Source: Corylus avellana (lineage: Eukaryota > Streptophyta > Magnoliopsida > Fagales > Betulaceae). From it: a stretch of DNA of 64,000 bases. Below the pieces are notes generated by a model. The model saw nothing but the letters and a program-made list of their open reading frames with translations. It was not told the DNA's origin and ran no database searches. Shown piece by piece: positions 22,788-33,105 of the stretch. The translations under genes were made by a program, and so were the position numbers. Numbering within the stretch: the first letter of the stretch is position 1; the number at the start of each line of letters is the position of its first letter. The DNA is taken from NCBI RefSeq assembly GCF_901000735.1, contig NC_081544.1, forward strand, positions 11,471,608 through 11,535,607, read 5' to 3'.

Positions 22788-24455
22788 CTAATCTAACCAA
22801 ATGCTTCCAAGAATACATTGAGGATGAGCAGCGAAATCACAATTTTTACAGTAATAGAACCAAAGCTTTTCATCTCTTTCCTTTTCACAAATTTGACAAT
22901 AATGTTCATCAGAGTTGTCTTCAGCGGCGTAAGTAAGATATAGGAGATGTGTGTCATATCTATGCCTCGTTACTAGTGGAAGAGTAGCACACTTAATGCA
23001 CAAGCGGAACCCACAAGTAGTGCAATCAAATGTCTGAGTGCCACCGAATCTTTGACCACAAGCATTGCACTTTGGTTGATCAAATCCACCAAGGAAGAGG
23101 CGGTGCTGGTGACCTTTATGTTTAAAGACTTCTGGAATTAAAATACATTGAGCATCAAATGTTTCATTGTGACACCAACGGTTGTCACATTTGTAGTTGA
23201 AGCCACTTCGTCTTCGCTTGCAAGCCTGACAATCGAACAAGTACCAACTGAAATGTAGGGTGAGCGGGTGTTCATGATGTAATGGTCTCATAACCTTTTG
23301 AGGTAGTTTAGTACATCTTATATGGAGAGAAAAGTTGCAATGTGTACAGTCATAAAACGGGGACAACACTATAAATTGCATGCACCCCTTACAACGCTTG
23401 ACATCTAAGAGCTCATCATTTTTAAGGATTAATTTATGTTGTGGAAGACTCGAATGTTGGATCTTCTGAGGGGCAGCTTTTTCATCCTCTTTTAGATCAT
23501 TGCCCTCGACCAAATGAGTAGCATAGTCAACGGAATCACTTGTCTCACCCACAACCCTAAACCAATATGCACACTGTAAGTGGGCAATGTAGTCACACTT
23601 GTGATCATCACAACAGTAAGCTGCATACTTTATATCTATCTCCCCATAACAGACTTGGCACTTGTGCTTTTTGCCATGGGGAAGAGAGAAGGTGCAAGTG
23701 AGGGAGTGAGCATGTCCTCTAATTTTGATGGTGCCTAGAAATTTACCACAATTAGAGTGAAGGAGAATCAGACAGTTGCTACAATGACTAGCAAAGTCAC
23801 TGCATTTCACACCACATGCTTTGCAGGTGAACTCAATTGGATCTCGAGTGGGGATGAATGCGTGTGGGTTACATTTGTCAGCACTAATATTTCTCCAACG
23901 AGAATCACATTTGATGTCGAGTACATATTCACATCTGAAACATTTGTAATAGTAGCATCCACTTAAAACCTTAAAGCAAGAACTGCAATGATTTTGAGTC
24001 TCTACTGGTACTTTGAGATGAAGTTCATGGTCTGAGAAGTGCAGAGGGTGTGTTGTTTTATAGGGTAATTGTGCACATGGTTGATGAATGAGGAAGGTGC
24101 AGTTGGGGAAGTAGCATTTGTAAAAGTTAATGTTGTTGTTGTTACCTAACATTAACAAAGACGATACCGGTTCCTCACACAATGAGCAAACTCCTACTTT
24201 CTTCTCATCTCCATTCTTCTCCACCTCTTTCATGGATATCAAGTGATGTCTATTCCTCAAATCATGTGCCCTTATCTCTCTCTTGCGATCGGTTGGCTCG
24301 AGGCATGATTCATGAATGAAACAAGAGGCGCAATAATGCTTGCATTTGTAACCGCGAGTTCCCAATACTGACTGTCCGCACAGCTGGCAATTATCATAAC
24401 TACGACTTTCAAGCTTATCTATGAGCTGCATGTGATGCCATTGCTCGCCCGCCAT
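22788..24455 (-). CDS. Cysteine/histidine-rich DC1-domain protein
   Basis: Intact single-exon gene of 555 codons. The protein is a chain of about nine C1-like zinc-binding modules, each a His followed by paired CxxC and a final HxxC: roughly residues 7-51, 70-127, 136-183, 198-236, 248-295, 340-381, 394-437, 449-489 and 498-547. Examples are CQLCGQSVLGTRGYKC (23-38), CSLCEEP (90-96), FTCKACG (209-215), CNACGQRF (463-470) and HYCQICEKE (518-526). No kinase or other catalytic domain, signal peptide or membrane segment is seen. Plant DC1 proteins are a large, lineage-expanded family; some members are linked to stress and defence signalling, but the ligand and role of this one are unknown. The start was chosen because MAGEQWHHMQL aligns with the start region of the second locus (KWHHLQL). 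Broken paralogues surround it. Confidence 0.92.
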   Translation of the reverse strand: MAGEQWHHMQLIDKLESRSYDNCQLCGQSVLGTRGYKCKHYCASCFIHESCLEPTDRKREIRAHDLRNRHHLISMKEVEKNGDEKKVGVCSLCEEPVSSLLMLGNNNNINFYKCYFPNCTFLIHQPCAQLPYKTTHPLHFSDHELHLKVPVETQNHCSSCFKVLSGCYYYKCFRCEYVLDIKCDSRWRNISADKCNPHAFIPTRDPIEFTCKACGVKCSDFASHCSNCLILLHSNCGKFLGTIKIRGHAHSLTCTFSLPHGKKHKCQVCYGEIDIKYAAYCCDDHKCDYIAHLQCAYWFRVVGETSDSVDYATHLVEGNDLKEDEKAAPQKIQHSSLPQHKLILKNDELLDVKRCKGCMQFIVLSPFYDCTHCNFSLHIRCTKLPQKVMRPLHHEHPLTLHFSWYLFDCQACKRRRSGFNYKCDNRWCHNETFDAQCILIPEVFKHKGHQHRLFLGGFDQPKCNACGQRFGGTQTFDCTTCGFRLCIKCATLPLVTRHRYDTHLLYLTYAAEDNSDEHYCQICEKERDEKLWFYYCKNCDFAAHPQCILGSIWLD

Positions 24456-24520
24456 CTTAGTCTATTATGGTAATACACAGTCACAGAGGCACAAAACCCA
24501 AAGGGTGGGGTTAGCATTGA

Positions 24521-24530
24521 GATATATATT
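24521..24530 (-). promoter_or_regulatory. Possible TATA box of the DC1 gene
   Basis: AATATATATC on the minus strand, 66-75 bp upstream of the start codon at 24455. The distance is plausible for a short plant 5' leader, but AT-rich DNA makes this a weak call. Confidence 0.3.
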
Positions 24531-25904
24531 GTGATAGGATGATTCATAGAGCATTTGTTGGGTCTTCACTCTTCATGAATTAATAAAGTCAAATTAGATG
24601 AATATATAATTCGTGGATGCACTTTTTTTATTAATTAACAAACCTTTATATATAACCTCTAGTTGAAGACCGAAAAATAAAGATGGCATTACGTAAATTT
24701 AACTGAGGAAATATTAGTTCCAAGTAATATTACCTCGCCCACAAACTTTAAGATCGAATCCAGGCTACTTTGATCGATTAATCATATTATCCATGATTAA
24801 TCATATTTCAAATATTTGATTTTGGGACGTGGATTAATCATATATATAACAAGGAAATAATTTAACAACTTCTAAGCTTTTTCAAAATCTTTGAAATACA
24901 TGTTAAATATCACTACAAACAAAATTGCAATAGAAAACCGCATAAACAATGAAAGGAATGAGAGAGAGAGAGTGTGTGTAGCACCTGTTATACAACTTCA
25001 AACTTGTTGTACCTTCTTTCTCCTTAAATGATCACACAAACCTTTTTTTTCTCCTTTGGTAAGAGAAAATACAAATCACAAAGACGGTTTACAACGGATG
25101 ATTTGGTAGAAGAAATAAAACAATATTGCTATGCTTCTCAAACTCATGTGATTGACATGATTTATAATCAACATAATTATTCCTTTCTTCTTTCCTTAAT
25201 TACTCTCTAAACATTCTTTTCTTTCTATTCTCTTGCATTTGTCTTTTTCTTCGTCTTCAAATCTTCTCTTCTTTTCTTCTTCATCAATTTTTCTCTCTCT
25301 CTCTCTTTGTACATATATAGTTCTCTTACTCTTATCTTTTTCTTGTTTTCCACAACTTCGTTTCATGTTTACAAAAGATAAAATTTCTACTGCGCCCAGC
25401 AAATCGTGTCAAGAAACAATTGAGCATTTTTCATTTTTTTATATATATATACTCTCCAAGCCTTTAGAATACGACTAAAACTGAAGTAAAACAATTAAGA
25501 GTTTAACTAGCCAACTGGAAAATGATTTTGCAGACTAGCAGGCCCGCTTTGCTTCGGATGAATTTTTGGATGCTAGTGCATCACAAAAAGAAAAGAAAAA
25601 GGGATTAACAGAAGATTCTTGGGGAAGCACTACTTTAAGGGAAAGTCAATTCTCATTCAATTGTATCTTTACGTTCGCTAATTTACAGCCCTGATATTGT
25701 CTAAGAGCATATTTGATTGTACTTGAGAAATAGATCTTTTAAGTTAAAATGTATTTTTTGGCATAAACTTCATTTTTAAGCTTTTTCCAAAAGTGCGTTT
25801 TGGTCACACTATAAAAAAAATTACAATTTTCTGACATAATTTTTCCAAAAGTGCGTTTTGGTCACCAAACGAGTACTTTTTCAAACGAACTTTTTGAGTT
25901 TTAT
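24531..25904. other. DC1 upstream region and block-copy spacer
   Basis: Apart from the coding-like patch at 25079-25190, no gene is seen. 24890-25330 is a diverged copy of 57080-57590 and 61060-61560 (landmarks ACCTGTTATACAACTTCAA and TGATCACACAAACC). 25610-25680 matches 53805-53875. A pyrimidine-rich tract spans 25190-25340. From 25700 the sequence looks like one flank of an older repeat interrupted by the foldback element. Confidence 0.5.
25028..25210 (+). other. Short coding-like patch repeated in four block copies
   Basis: An open frame of 60 codons containing RKYKSQRRFTTDDLVEEIK then QYCYASQTHVIDMIYNQHN. The core is repeated at 57310-57430 and 61297-61395, and partly at 29640-29700. Between the first three copies the only two indels in the core are 3 bases long and keep the frame. 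I do not recognise the protein. It may be an exon of a lost gene between PHP and DC1, or chance similarity in a young duplication. Confidence 0.35.
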
Positions 25905-27249
25905 GCTCCGTTTACTTCGACGTAAAATGGTTTCCTTCGTAAAATATTTTCAGGAAAGCAATTTTCCCTGAAAATATTTTCCGTCGAAAACATTTTACGG
26001 CGTTTACCTTGCACACAGAAAATAATTTTTTTAATATATTTTTATATATATTTTTTTTCAAATAAGGTCCCCGCGGGGACCTGCACGGGACTTATTCGAG
26101 ACCCCGCAATGACATGCCCGGGACCTCGCCAGAACTTAACAGGGATTTGTCTGGGACCTACCCGAGACTTGACCAGGACCCGCCCGGGACTTGCCTGGAC
26201 CCTACCGGGACCCGCCCAGAACTTGGCCTGGACCCGCACAGGACTTGCCTGCGACCCCGCCCAAGACTTGATCGGGACTTGCCCGGAACCCACTCGGGAC
26301 CTGCCCGGGACTTGACTGAGACCCGCCTAGGACCTGCTCAGGACTCACCCGGGACCTGCTCGAGACTTGACTGGGACCTCGACTGGACTTGACTGGGACC
26401 CGACCGGGACCTGACTGGGACTTGACCGAAACCTGCCCGAGACTTGACCGAGACCTGCCCGAGACTTGATCGGGACCTGCCCGAGACTTGACCGGGACAC
26501 CGACTAGACTTGACCAGGACTCGCCCGGGACCCGACCGGGCAAGTCCCGGGCATGTCTCGGGCAAGTCCAGTCAAGTCTCGAGTGGGTCCCGATGGGGTC
26601 CCAGGCAAGTCCTAGGCGGGTCTCGGTCAAGTCCCGGCGGGTCCCAGGCAGGTTCAGTCAAGTCCTGAGCGGGTCTCAGTCAAGTTCAGGGTAGGTCCCG
26701 AGCGGGTCTCGGTCAAGTTTAGGGCAGGTCCCGACCGAGTCCCTGTCAAGTCCCGGGAGGGTCCCGGTCAGGTCTCGAGCGGGTCCCGGTCAAGTTTTGG
26801 GCGGGTGTCGGGCAAGTCCTGGTCAGGTCTCGATTAAGTCCCAGGCAGGTCCCATCGGGGTCCCGGGCAAGTCCCGATCAAGTCTCGAGCAGATCCCGGG
26901 CGGGTCCAGGGTAGGTCTCGGGCGGGTCCAAGTCAAGTCCCGGGTAGGTCCCGGGCGAATCCCAGTCAAGTCGCGGGAGGGTCCCGGGCAGGTCCCGGGC
27001 GGGTCTCGGTCAAGTCCTGGCGAGGTTCTGGGAGGGTCTTGGCAAGGTCCATCGATTTAAGAATGAGATACTCATAGTCGGAAAATTGTTTACGGTTTTT
27101 AAAACCGTAAACTATTTTCCGAAAATTAAAGAAGAATTTTCGGTCAAAAGGAAAATATTTTCCGTTGCCCACTATTTTACGTCGAAGTAAACACCATAAA
27201 AGATGAAAATCATTTTCTGGAAACCATTTTACGTCGAAGTAAACAGAGC
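25905..27249. mobile_element. Foldback element with inverted GC-rich core
   Basis: A 1345-bp element with terminal inverted repeats of 31 bp (25905-25935 and 27219-27249; key part GTTTACTTCGACGTAAAATG), with one mismatch. A second copy of ATTTTACGTCGAAGTAAAC lies at 27170-27189, and AAAATATTTTCC-type sub-repeats occur on both sides. The centre is the inverted minisatellite at 26067-27048. There is no transposase frame; open frames in the core are repeat artefacts. No clean target duplication was found, so the superfamily is undecided (Mutator-like foldback is one option). Confidence 0.75.
26067..27048. repeat. Inverted 11-bp GC-rich minisatellite
   Basis: About 980 bp of degenerate 11-bp units. 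Left of about 26537 the units read GGGACYTGMCC; to the right they read the reverse complement, GGKCARGTCCC. The two halves (about 470 and 510 bp) could fold into one long imperfect hairpin. Base composition is strongly GC-rich against AT-rich flanks, with many CCGG/CCCGGG sites. Confidence 0.9.
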
Positions 27250-27513
27250 CTAAACGTACTTTTAAACATCTCAAATATATATCCAAACAGGCCCTAAGAA
27301 TAAACCTCTAGAATTAGTGAGCAAATTTAAAATCTCATAACATTTCAAGGATTCACCAAGTGGGCTTTTACTAATTAAACTAGTGTCTGAAAGCATTTTT
27401 AATGCATTTAACAATAAGGAATACAATAATAGGTGTATAATAGTAGTATATTTAGTGGTGTAACTAAATAATGGTTGAGCCCAATTGTAACAGGCTTTCT
27501 GTTAGAGTGGTTA
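27250..27513. repeat. Dispersed repeat shared with three other sites
   Basis: 27405-27513, continuing at 27843-27900, is a copy of a roughly 170-bp sequence also found at 20010-20190, in the left arm (about 9360-9530, inverted) and at 32195-32350. Landmarks are TATAATAGTAGTAT and GGCTTTCTGTTA. Its nature is not established. Confidence 0.5.
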
Positions 27514-27837
27514 TGATAGAGTTCCACCACAACAAAGAGTCTATTAGTGTTTTGTTATTTACTGCACCAAGGAGTCTATTAGTTGCTTTCTTATTTAATA
27601 TCTAGAGAGTCCTAGTCTACGTTATTTAGTCATTGAGTCCAATATTAATTACTCTTTTTGGTCCATCTTTATCTTGTATTTCTTATCTTATAAATAGGGG
27701 ATAGTAGTTGTAGTTTATTGAGAACGGAGAATTATTAAGCAAAAGCTTGTTTGTTTCCAACCCTAATTGGATTCAATTGTGGTCTCTCCTACCCGAATTG
27801 TGGTCATATTTCTATTATTAGTTGTGGGGTTCCATCA
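27514..27837 (+). mobile_element. Solo LTR, 324 bp
   Basis: Bounded by TGATAGAGTTCC and GGGTTCCATCA, with a TATAAATAGGGG promoter core near 27691-27702, and flanked by a perfect target duplication GGTTA (27509-27513 and 27838-27842). The paralogous sequence at 20090-20115 shows the single-copy empty site (GGTTA at 20103-20107). Orientation is inferred from the TATA core. Confidence 0.85.
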
Positions 27838-27842
27838 GGTTA

Positions 27843-28657
27843 AAGGGATTCAATAATAGTTTAGAGTCAATAAAATGAAAATAGCCATTACTTTATGAGA
27901 GCATCTACATTAGGTAAAATCGTTATAATTTTGTCTCTAACTTATCCAAAAAAAAAAAAAAAATTGTTATAATTTTGGAGAGAGTAAACACTAGGACATG
28001 CTTGAATCTTATGGGAATTATATGAAGTCTAAGATGTATATAAACGGTCTTATTTGGTACATGAGAAAGCTGGTAGAGGCTCTGTTTACTTTAGCTTCAT
28101 TTGGTCCCAGTCCTATGGCAGTGTGGTTCATTTTAAACTCCAAACAAGAATTAATAATTGGACCTTCCCTTATGCTTCTTTTAATTTTTCATCTAAAAAT
28201 TTATCTTGGTTCTTCTTTTTCTCCCTTTTAGGAGATTTATAAACTCCATATGTACACAGGTTGTGCTCCTCTGCACCTTCTAATGAGATTGATTTACTTG
28301 TTAAAAAAAAAAAAATCTATGTTGCCTTTTTTTGTCTCCATTTTAGGAAACTGGGTTAATTGGCATATCATCTCTTTTAAGGAAATGGAAACAGGACAAG
28401 CTCAAACGATAAGCTCTCGATAAGGGGCTTTGGTCCAGGAAACAGAATTCTCTGAGAAAGTGAATTGGCCAGATTTTAGAAGACTCTTGTCCTTGTGGCT
28501 CTTACTCCCTCTATTTCATAATGTTATCAATAAGTGAGTGAGTGTATGTTTGTGTGTAAACTAAGCTTTAAAAAAGCTCAATTGTAGTCATTAATATAAC
28601 TAGTTCAGGTTTTCATATATAGTTAATGTGCAATTGAGGAAAAGTTGATAGAGAGGT
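27843..28657. other. Spacer with a block-copy segment
   Basis: No gene seen. 28380-28657 matches 53880-54107 (landmarks GGCTTTGGTCCA, GTGAGTGAGTGTA, TAACTAGTTCAGGTTTTCAT), so it belongs to the duplicated PHP/DC1 block. Open frames at 28000-28240 have no recognisable product. Confidence 0.5.
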
Positions 28658-29087
28658 TGTAACATCCCTGCTCCAAGTGATATGATATTGTCCGCTTTGG
28701 GCCAAGCCCGCACGGTTTTATTATTGAGTTTACCCCTGAAAAGACCTCATAGCATTTAGAGAGAGTATATTCCATATAAACATATCATCTTTTCTATGCT
28801 CATGCAATGTGAGACGTCACAATCACCCCCTCTTAGGACCCAGCGTCCTCGCTAGCGACTCTCATGGGCTTGTGCATGCTCCCCCTATCTCAGGCTGGGC
28901 TATATGGCTCTGATACCATATAATGTAACATCTCATGCTCCAAGTGGTATGATATTGTCCGCTTTGGGCTAAGCCTGCACGATTTTATTATTGGGTTTAC
29001 CCTCAAAAGGCCTCATACCATTTAGAGAAAGTATATTCTATGTAAACAAATCATCTTTTCTATGCCCAGGCAATGTGAGACGTCACA
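28658..29087 (-). mobile_element. Complete TRIM element, 430 bp
   Basis: Two direct repeats of 164 bp (28658-28821 and 28924-29087) enclose 102 bp. Read on the minus strand the LTR starts TGTGACGTCTCAC and ends TGTTACA. Next to the 5' LTR is TGGTATCAGAGCC (28906-28918), the primer-binding site for initiator methionine tRNA; next to the 3' LTR is a purine tract TAAGAGGGGGTG (about 28824-28835). The flanking 5 bp are GAGGT and GTGGT, and the empty site GATAGAGTGGTCC is preserved at 54103-54114 and nearly so at 58320-58330. It has no coding capacity; a terminal-repeat retrotransposon in miniature. Confidence 0.92.
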
Positions 29088-29969
29088 GTGGTCCATATTG
29101 GAAGCAACCGGATCCTCTCAAGTTCATTTGATTTAGAGAGTATCCAATTAGTTATATTATTTTATAAGTATTTTTGTCTTTTCACTTTTTGAGGACATAA
29201 AAATACTCTTCTAATATAAACTAACTAGATATTGTCAAATTCAAATAAACTGTAGAGGATCTTAATTCGTATCGAAAAAGATGAAGAAGAGTCACTTAAT
29301 ACATGCAGTTTCGACATGCGCATTAGGAGCAATTAATGGGTCACTAAGAAAGTGTTACTAATTTAAGCTCAAGGAGTGAAAATAAGTAGAGGGAGGTCTA
29401 AAGTTGTAGGGTTAGATGTTACAAATAAGGATAATAAATAGAGTAGTAACAAAGAGTAGTATTTTAGTAAGATATGGCTGTTTCCGATTAGTTGAAAAAA
29501 ATGATCCATAAGGCTGACCTGATTTAATTGGGACTACAGCTAAGTTGAGTTGTATAGGTAGTTCAGTTTATATGGTTTATGAGGCACACCAACTTATAAT
29601 TAGTATATTGGATTAAAGATGAAACCTATGTACCAAAAAATTGCTATGCTTCTAAAATTGTGATTGGTTTGGTTTATAATGACCATGATTTTTCTTTTCT
29701 TTTTTCCTTTCTCTCTAAACCTTCTTTTCTTTTTATACTTTTTCTACATTTTCCCCTATTCTTTTGCTTTGTTCTTCTCTTCATCTCCAAATATTCTTTT
29801 CTTTTCTCTCCCTTATTTTCTTTTTCTTTTTCTTTTTCTTTTTTTGTGGTACATATATGGTCCTTTATTCTTACTTTATCTTTATATTGTTCTCTACACA
29901 TTGTTTCTTGCAAGTTTAGATATTTATTATAAGACACATCAAAGTTAGCACCCAACATTAAAGTTTGAT
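29088..29969. other. Block-copy segment after the TRIM
   Basis: 29088-29510 continues the alignment to 54108-54320 (AAAATAAGTAGAGGGAGGTC landmark) with an extra stretch at 29105-29275. 29640-29930 matches 25125-25340 and 57375-57590 (TTGCTATGCTTC followed by a pyrimidine tract). No gene is supported; long open frames here only reflect low-complexity pyrimidine DNA. Confidence 0.5.
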
Positions 29970-30360
29970 TAGGGTGAAGTCCATGTACCCCACTTAAACT
30001 ACAATCCATTTCACAATGTCCCTCAAAACTTCTAATTGTGACGATGTCCCCTTCCCCAAACTACTAAAATGTGTCATTGTCTCCTCGAATGACCAAAATA
30101 TTCTTCATAAAAGAGAAATAAAAAATTGAAAAAAAAAAACCTAAAACTAAAAATAATAAATAAAATAAATAAAAAAATCAGGGTGTAGAAATTTTAAAAA
30201 TTTTGTTTTATTTTTATTTTTAACTTTTTTTAACTATAGGGTAGGTTTTGTCTTTTTGTTTGTTTTAAGGGGAACATTGTCATTTTTTTGGTAGTTGTCA
30301 CAATTGAAAGTTTGGGAGAACATTGTCAATTGGGTGGTATTTGAAGTGGAATTTTTCCTA
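29970..30360. mobile_element. Mutator-like MITE, 391 bp
   Basis: Ends TAGGG...CCTA with imperfect terminal inverted repeats of about 60 bp (left CCACTTAAACTACAATCC, AATTGTGACGA; right mirrored, CACTTCAAATACCACCC, AATTGTGACAA). The flanking 9 bp are AAGTTTGAT (29961-29969) and AAGTTTAAC (30361-30369), agreeing at 7 of 9, which fits a 9-bp Mutator-type target duplication. No coding capacity. Confidence 0.7.
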
Positions 30361-32567
30361 AAGTTTAACATCCATGAGGAAACTATCACTCATCAACCTT
30401 GGTTAGTGATTTTCTAATCTTTAGCTAACTATCACTCGTCAACCTATGAGATGAGTTAGAAAACTATTGTAAAAGTAGGTTTGTTTAAAGATATGGAGTC
30501 GATGAATAAAGATATTAAGAAGTTTATTCCCAAACTTCTGTTTGAAAAAGGCATTGGTTCCCTCTAGGCTCTAAGAACCTACTCAAATTTATCTCATAAT
30601 GCACTTCAAAAATTGAGCATGCAACACATAATTATTTGTTCTTTTTTACTTTGTCTCCAAATATTCTTTTTCTTTACTACATGTTCCTTTATTTTGATTT
30701 GTCCTTTTCTGGGTTTCCATATCTTCTTTTCTTTTTTTTCTTTTTTTCTAAATAAAAAAAATATATATGTGTGCTCCTTTATTCCATTGCTTCATCCTTT
30801 AATTTCTCTATCTCTACACCTTGTTTTTTAGCAGAGTTTAGACACTTGTTGCAAGCCTTACCAAGTTTACCATTCTTGCAAGTCTATTCAATTTTTTTTT
30901 TTTTTCTTTCTTTTTCTTTTGTCTATTCAGGCCTATTCATGTTTACTTCAAGATGGAACTAGCAACCATCTGGTGGGCACTTGAATTGTGTATGGTGACA
31001 ACTTCCTTATGACTTCCGAACCAACCTTTGGGCCAACTTTAGTCAATAATTATATAGGTTTGACGTGTGATAATTTAGTTTAGTTTTTTCCTAAGCAATA
31101 TAGAGGGCTAGACGAGAGGGACATTTAATTTTGGGGGGCATGTTGATGGTAGCTCTTTCAATAATCTTCGCTCAAACCTATATATTACATTTTTTTTCTC
31201 TGATGACTGGGAATCTCTCCAAGGTAGGGTCACTTTGTGTAACCATGCTTTGCACCCCTTTCAGTATGGACAAGTCGAGTCGCAATCTTAGCTAGGAGGC
31301 AGGTCCTAAGAGGCATTTTGCACTTAGTGAGTTTCGAACTTAAGACCATTGGGAGCATTCAAAGTCCGAGGCTTCCACCAACGTTTAGATATTGTAAGTT
31401 GGGTTTTCTTGACAATGCGTCTTATTCACAATGCTTTTTGACCCTTGAAATGAGATTTAATTTTCAAGAAAAACCAATTGGCAAGTAATTCTACAAATGA
31501 ATGAACTGAAGGGAAAATAAAAGTTGCTTATTTGATAGAATGAATTAATAATTTTGATACAATTCATTAATTACAATAGCAATTAATAATCCTCATAAGA
31601 AAAGTTCCACAACCAACGTCCCGGCAAACATCTGGTTCGGAACACAAGTCTCCACTACTAGAAGAGAGACCCTTCATTTGCATTTCTTGCATGAAGATTT
31701 TAAAATTCATTCAATATCATATAACAAAATGAAATACTTGGATGAAAAGAGGCTAGAATGTGTAGAGCATGTACATATGTGTGTATGCACTAGAAACATA
31801 GGAAAATTCGGTATGCCTAAAGCATGGCTTTCTTTGTGTAGACAGCATCTCTCAAGAAAGATAAGATGGACCGGTGTTGTATGTTTAAACTTAGTTGCTT
31901 AGACTCCTTGGTTTTTAATTATTTGCTGTTTTGATAGAGCTGACGCAAGGATCTCCCTGTATAACCTTCCTTTCGTTTGCATTTTCTCAAAAAAAAAAAA
32001 AAAAAAAAATGTCAAGGTGTTGTTGAAGGTATGACATAGTAACATTACGTGGTAGAAGGAGCTAGCGTAAGTGATTTCTTTAAGATTCGGAGAAGTTCAT
32101 AGCAAAAAAAAAAAAAAATTACGTAGTCAAAATAATAATTAGAAGGATAAATCCATAGTCAAATCTTTTTTTAGGGAAAATTTTATTTAAGGGTAATTAA
32201 GGAATAATAATGGAATATAATAACAAGAGTATAATAGTAGTATGTTTGGTAATGTAACTGAATAATAGTTTGGCCCAATTGTAATAGGCTTTTTGTTAGA
32301 GTGTTAAAGGGATCCAGTAACTATTTAGACTCCACGAAAGGGAAGCTCACTTTGTAAGAGCATTCACATTAGCTTAGCCATTTTTATTTTTTATTTTTAA
32401 TTTAAAATGGCTAATCAAAACCCCATTCATCTGATTATGTAAAAAAAATGAAAAATTTAATTTATCTCCATTTGTGAACGGTACACCGCTGCTACATGTA
32501 CCATGCACCGATACATTTAGTTTTTTAGTATTTATCTCCCCCTCTCTCTTTTCAGGAAACCTTCATC
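30361..32567. other. Intergenic, no gene recognised
   Basis: Contains pyrimidine-rich tracts (30610-30940), a dispersed-repeat-like stretch at 31190-31385, an A-run at 31990-32011 preceded by sequence that could be the 3' end of a retroposon, and at 32195-32350 the repeat also seen at 20010 and 27405. An open frame of 74 codons at 31678-31902 has no recognisable features. Confidence 0.5.
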
Positions 32568-32772
32568 TGTTAGAAATGATTTTAGATGATGTACAAAATT
32601 CTTATTGAAACAAAATAATACAAATCTCAAAATTAACAATAAAATAAATAAATTACAAGAGATGAAAAGAGATTATGGAAAGATCTTACAATGCTATAGA
32701 ATCACGCAAGAGCGTTGTCCTTAAAAATTGATTTGTGCCACCTAAAGTATATAACTCGGTTCGATCGGATCT
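32568..32772 (+). mobile_element. LTR-like sequence, first half (split)
   Basis: Starts TGTTAGAAATGAT and aligns to 10660-10862, sharing CACAATGCTATAGAATCACGC and TATATAACTCGGT. Homology stops near GGATC at 32772, where caulimovirid sequence begins, and the missing second half (CACTATAGCGTCTA, AAAGACGCACTTC) reappears at 41485. Confidence 0.65.
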
Positions 32773-32799
32773 TCAAATGAAGGAAATATAGATATTACT

Positions 32800-33105
32800 T
32801 TGTTTGATAAGGCTAAGGTAGCCAGATGGAAAAGGAAATATTCTGAAACTAGATATATCCATATAGGCCTTATTCAAATAGAAATTACGGCACTTTTTAG
32901 ACAAGGAATATATACTCCCGTCTTAGCCGTGTTCTTAGACAAAAGGTTTGACGACCCCCTTAAAGCAGTAATTGGTGGAGTCCAATCAAATCTTGTCAAT
33001 GGAGTAGTATGGTTTAACATTAGGCCAAATTTCTTTATCTCTATCAATGATCCTAATCTCGAAGACACAGTTAGGATAAGAATAAAAACTACAGGAATAG
33101 ACTGA
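32800..33105 (+). pseudogene. Endogenous caulimovirid movement-protein fragment
   Basis: An open frame of 101 codons with the hallmarks of a caulimovirid 30K-type movement protein: RYIHIGLIQIEITALF, a GVQSNLVNGVVWFN segment and an FFISINDPNLED segment. It is much shorter than a complete movement protein and ends in a stop followed by out-of-frame sequence. An old, defective copy; the genus cannot be assigned. Confidence 0.8.

Noticed and set aside
22363..22818. 151-codon minus-strand open frame downstream of the DC1 gene
   Set aside because: It overlaps the DC1 stop region and 3' flank; its counterparts near 6400-6500 and 58980-59240 are not open, so it is probably untranslated sequence.
26067..27048. 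CRISPR-like array
   Set aside because: Units are contiguous and degenerate with no unique spacers, change strand midway, and this is plant nuclear DNA.
26042..27060. Long open frames on both strands in the GC-rich core (proline/arginine/aspartate-rich and serine/glycine/valine-rich repeats)
   Set aside because: They are translations of an 11-bp repeat in several frames; no start context, no homology, and they overlap each other on both strands.
25700..27295. An outer hAT-like MITE surrounding the foldback element (GAGCATATTTGATTG versus CCAAACAGGCCC ends)
   Set aside because: The proposed termini match too poorly and no 8-bp duplication was found.
28906..28918. Possible tRNA gene because of GGCTCTGATACCA
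   Set aside because: Only the 13-base tRNA 3' end complement is present; it is the primer-binding site of the TRIM. The same holds for 35763-35774 and 46177-46188.
29660..30009. Open frames rich in Phe/Leu/Ser (plus) or Lys/Glu (minus), and similar ones at 25196-25478, 30613-30962 and 57327-57603
   Set aside because: They arise from pyrimidine-rich low-complexity DNA repeated in the block copies.
31190..31385. SINE, because GAGTTTCGAACTTAAGACC resembles a tRNA-type B box
   Set aside because: No A box, tail or target duplication could be placed; noted only as a dispersed-repeat-like stretch.
31678..31902. 74-codon open frame
   Set aside because: No homology, no context, and single occurrence.
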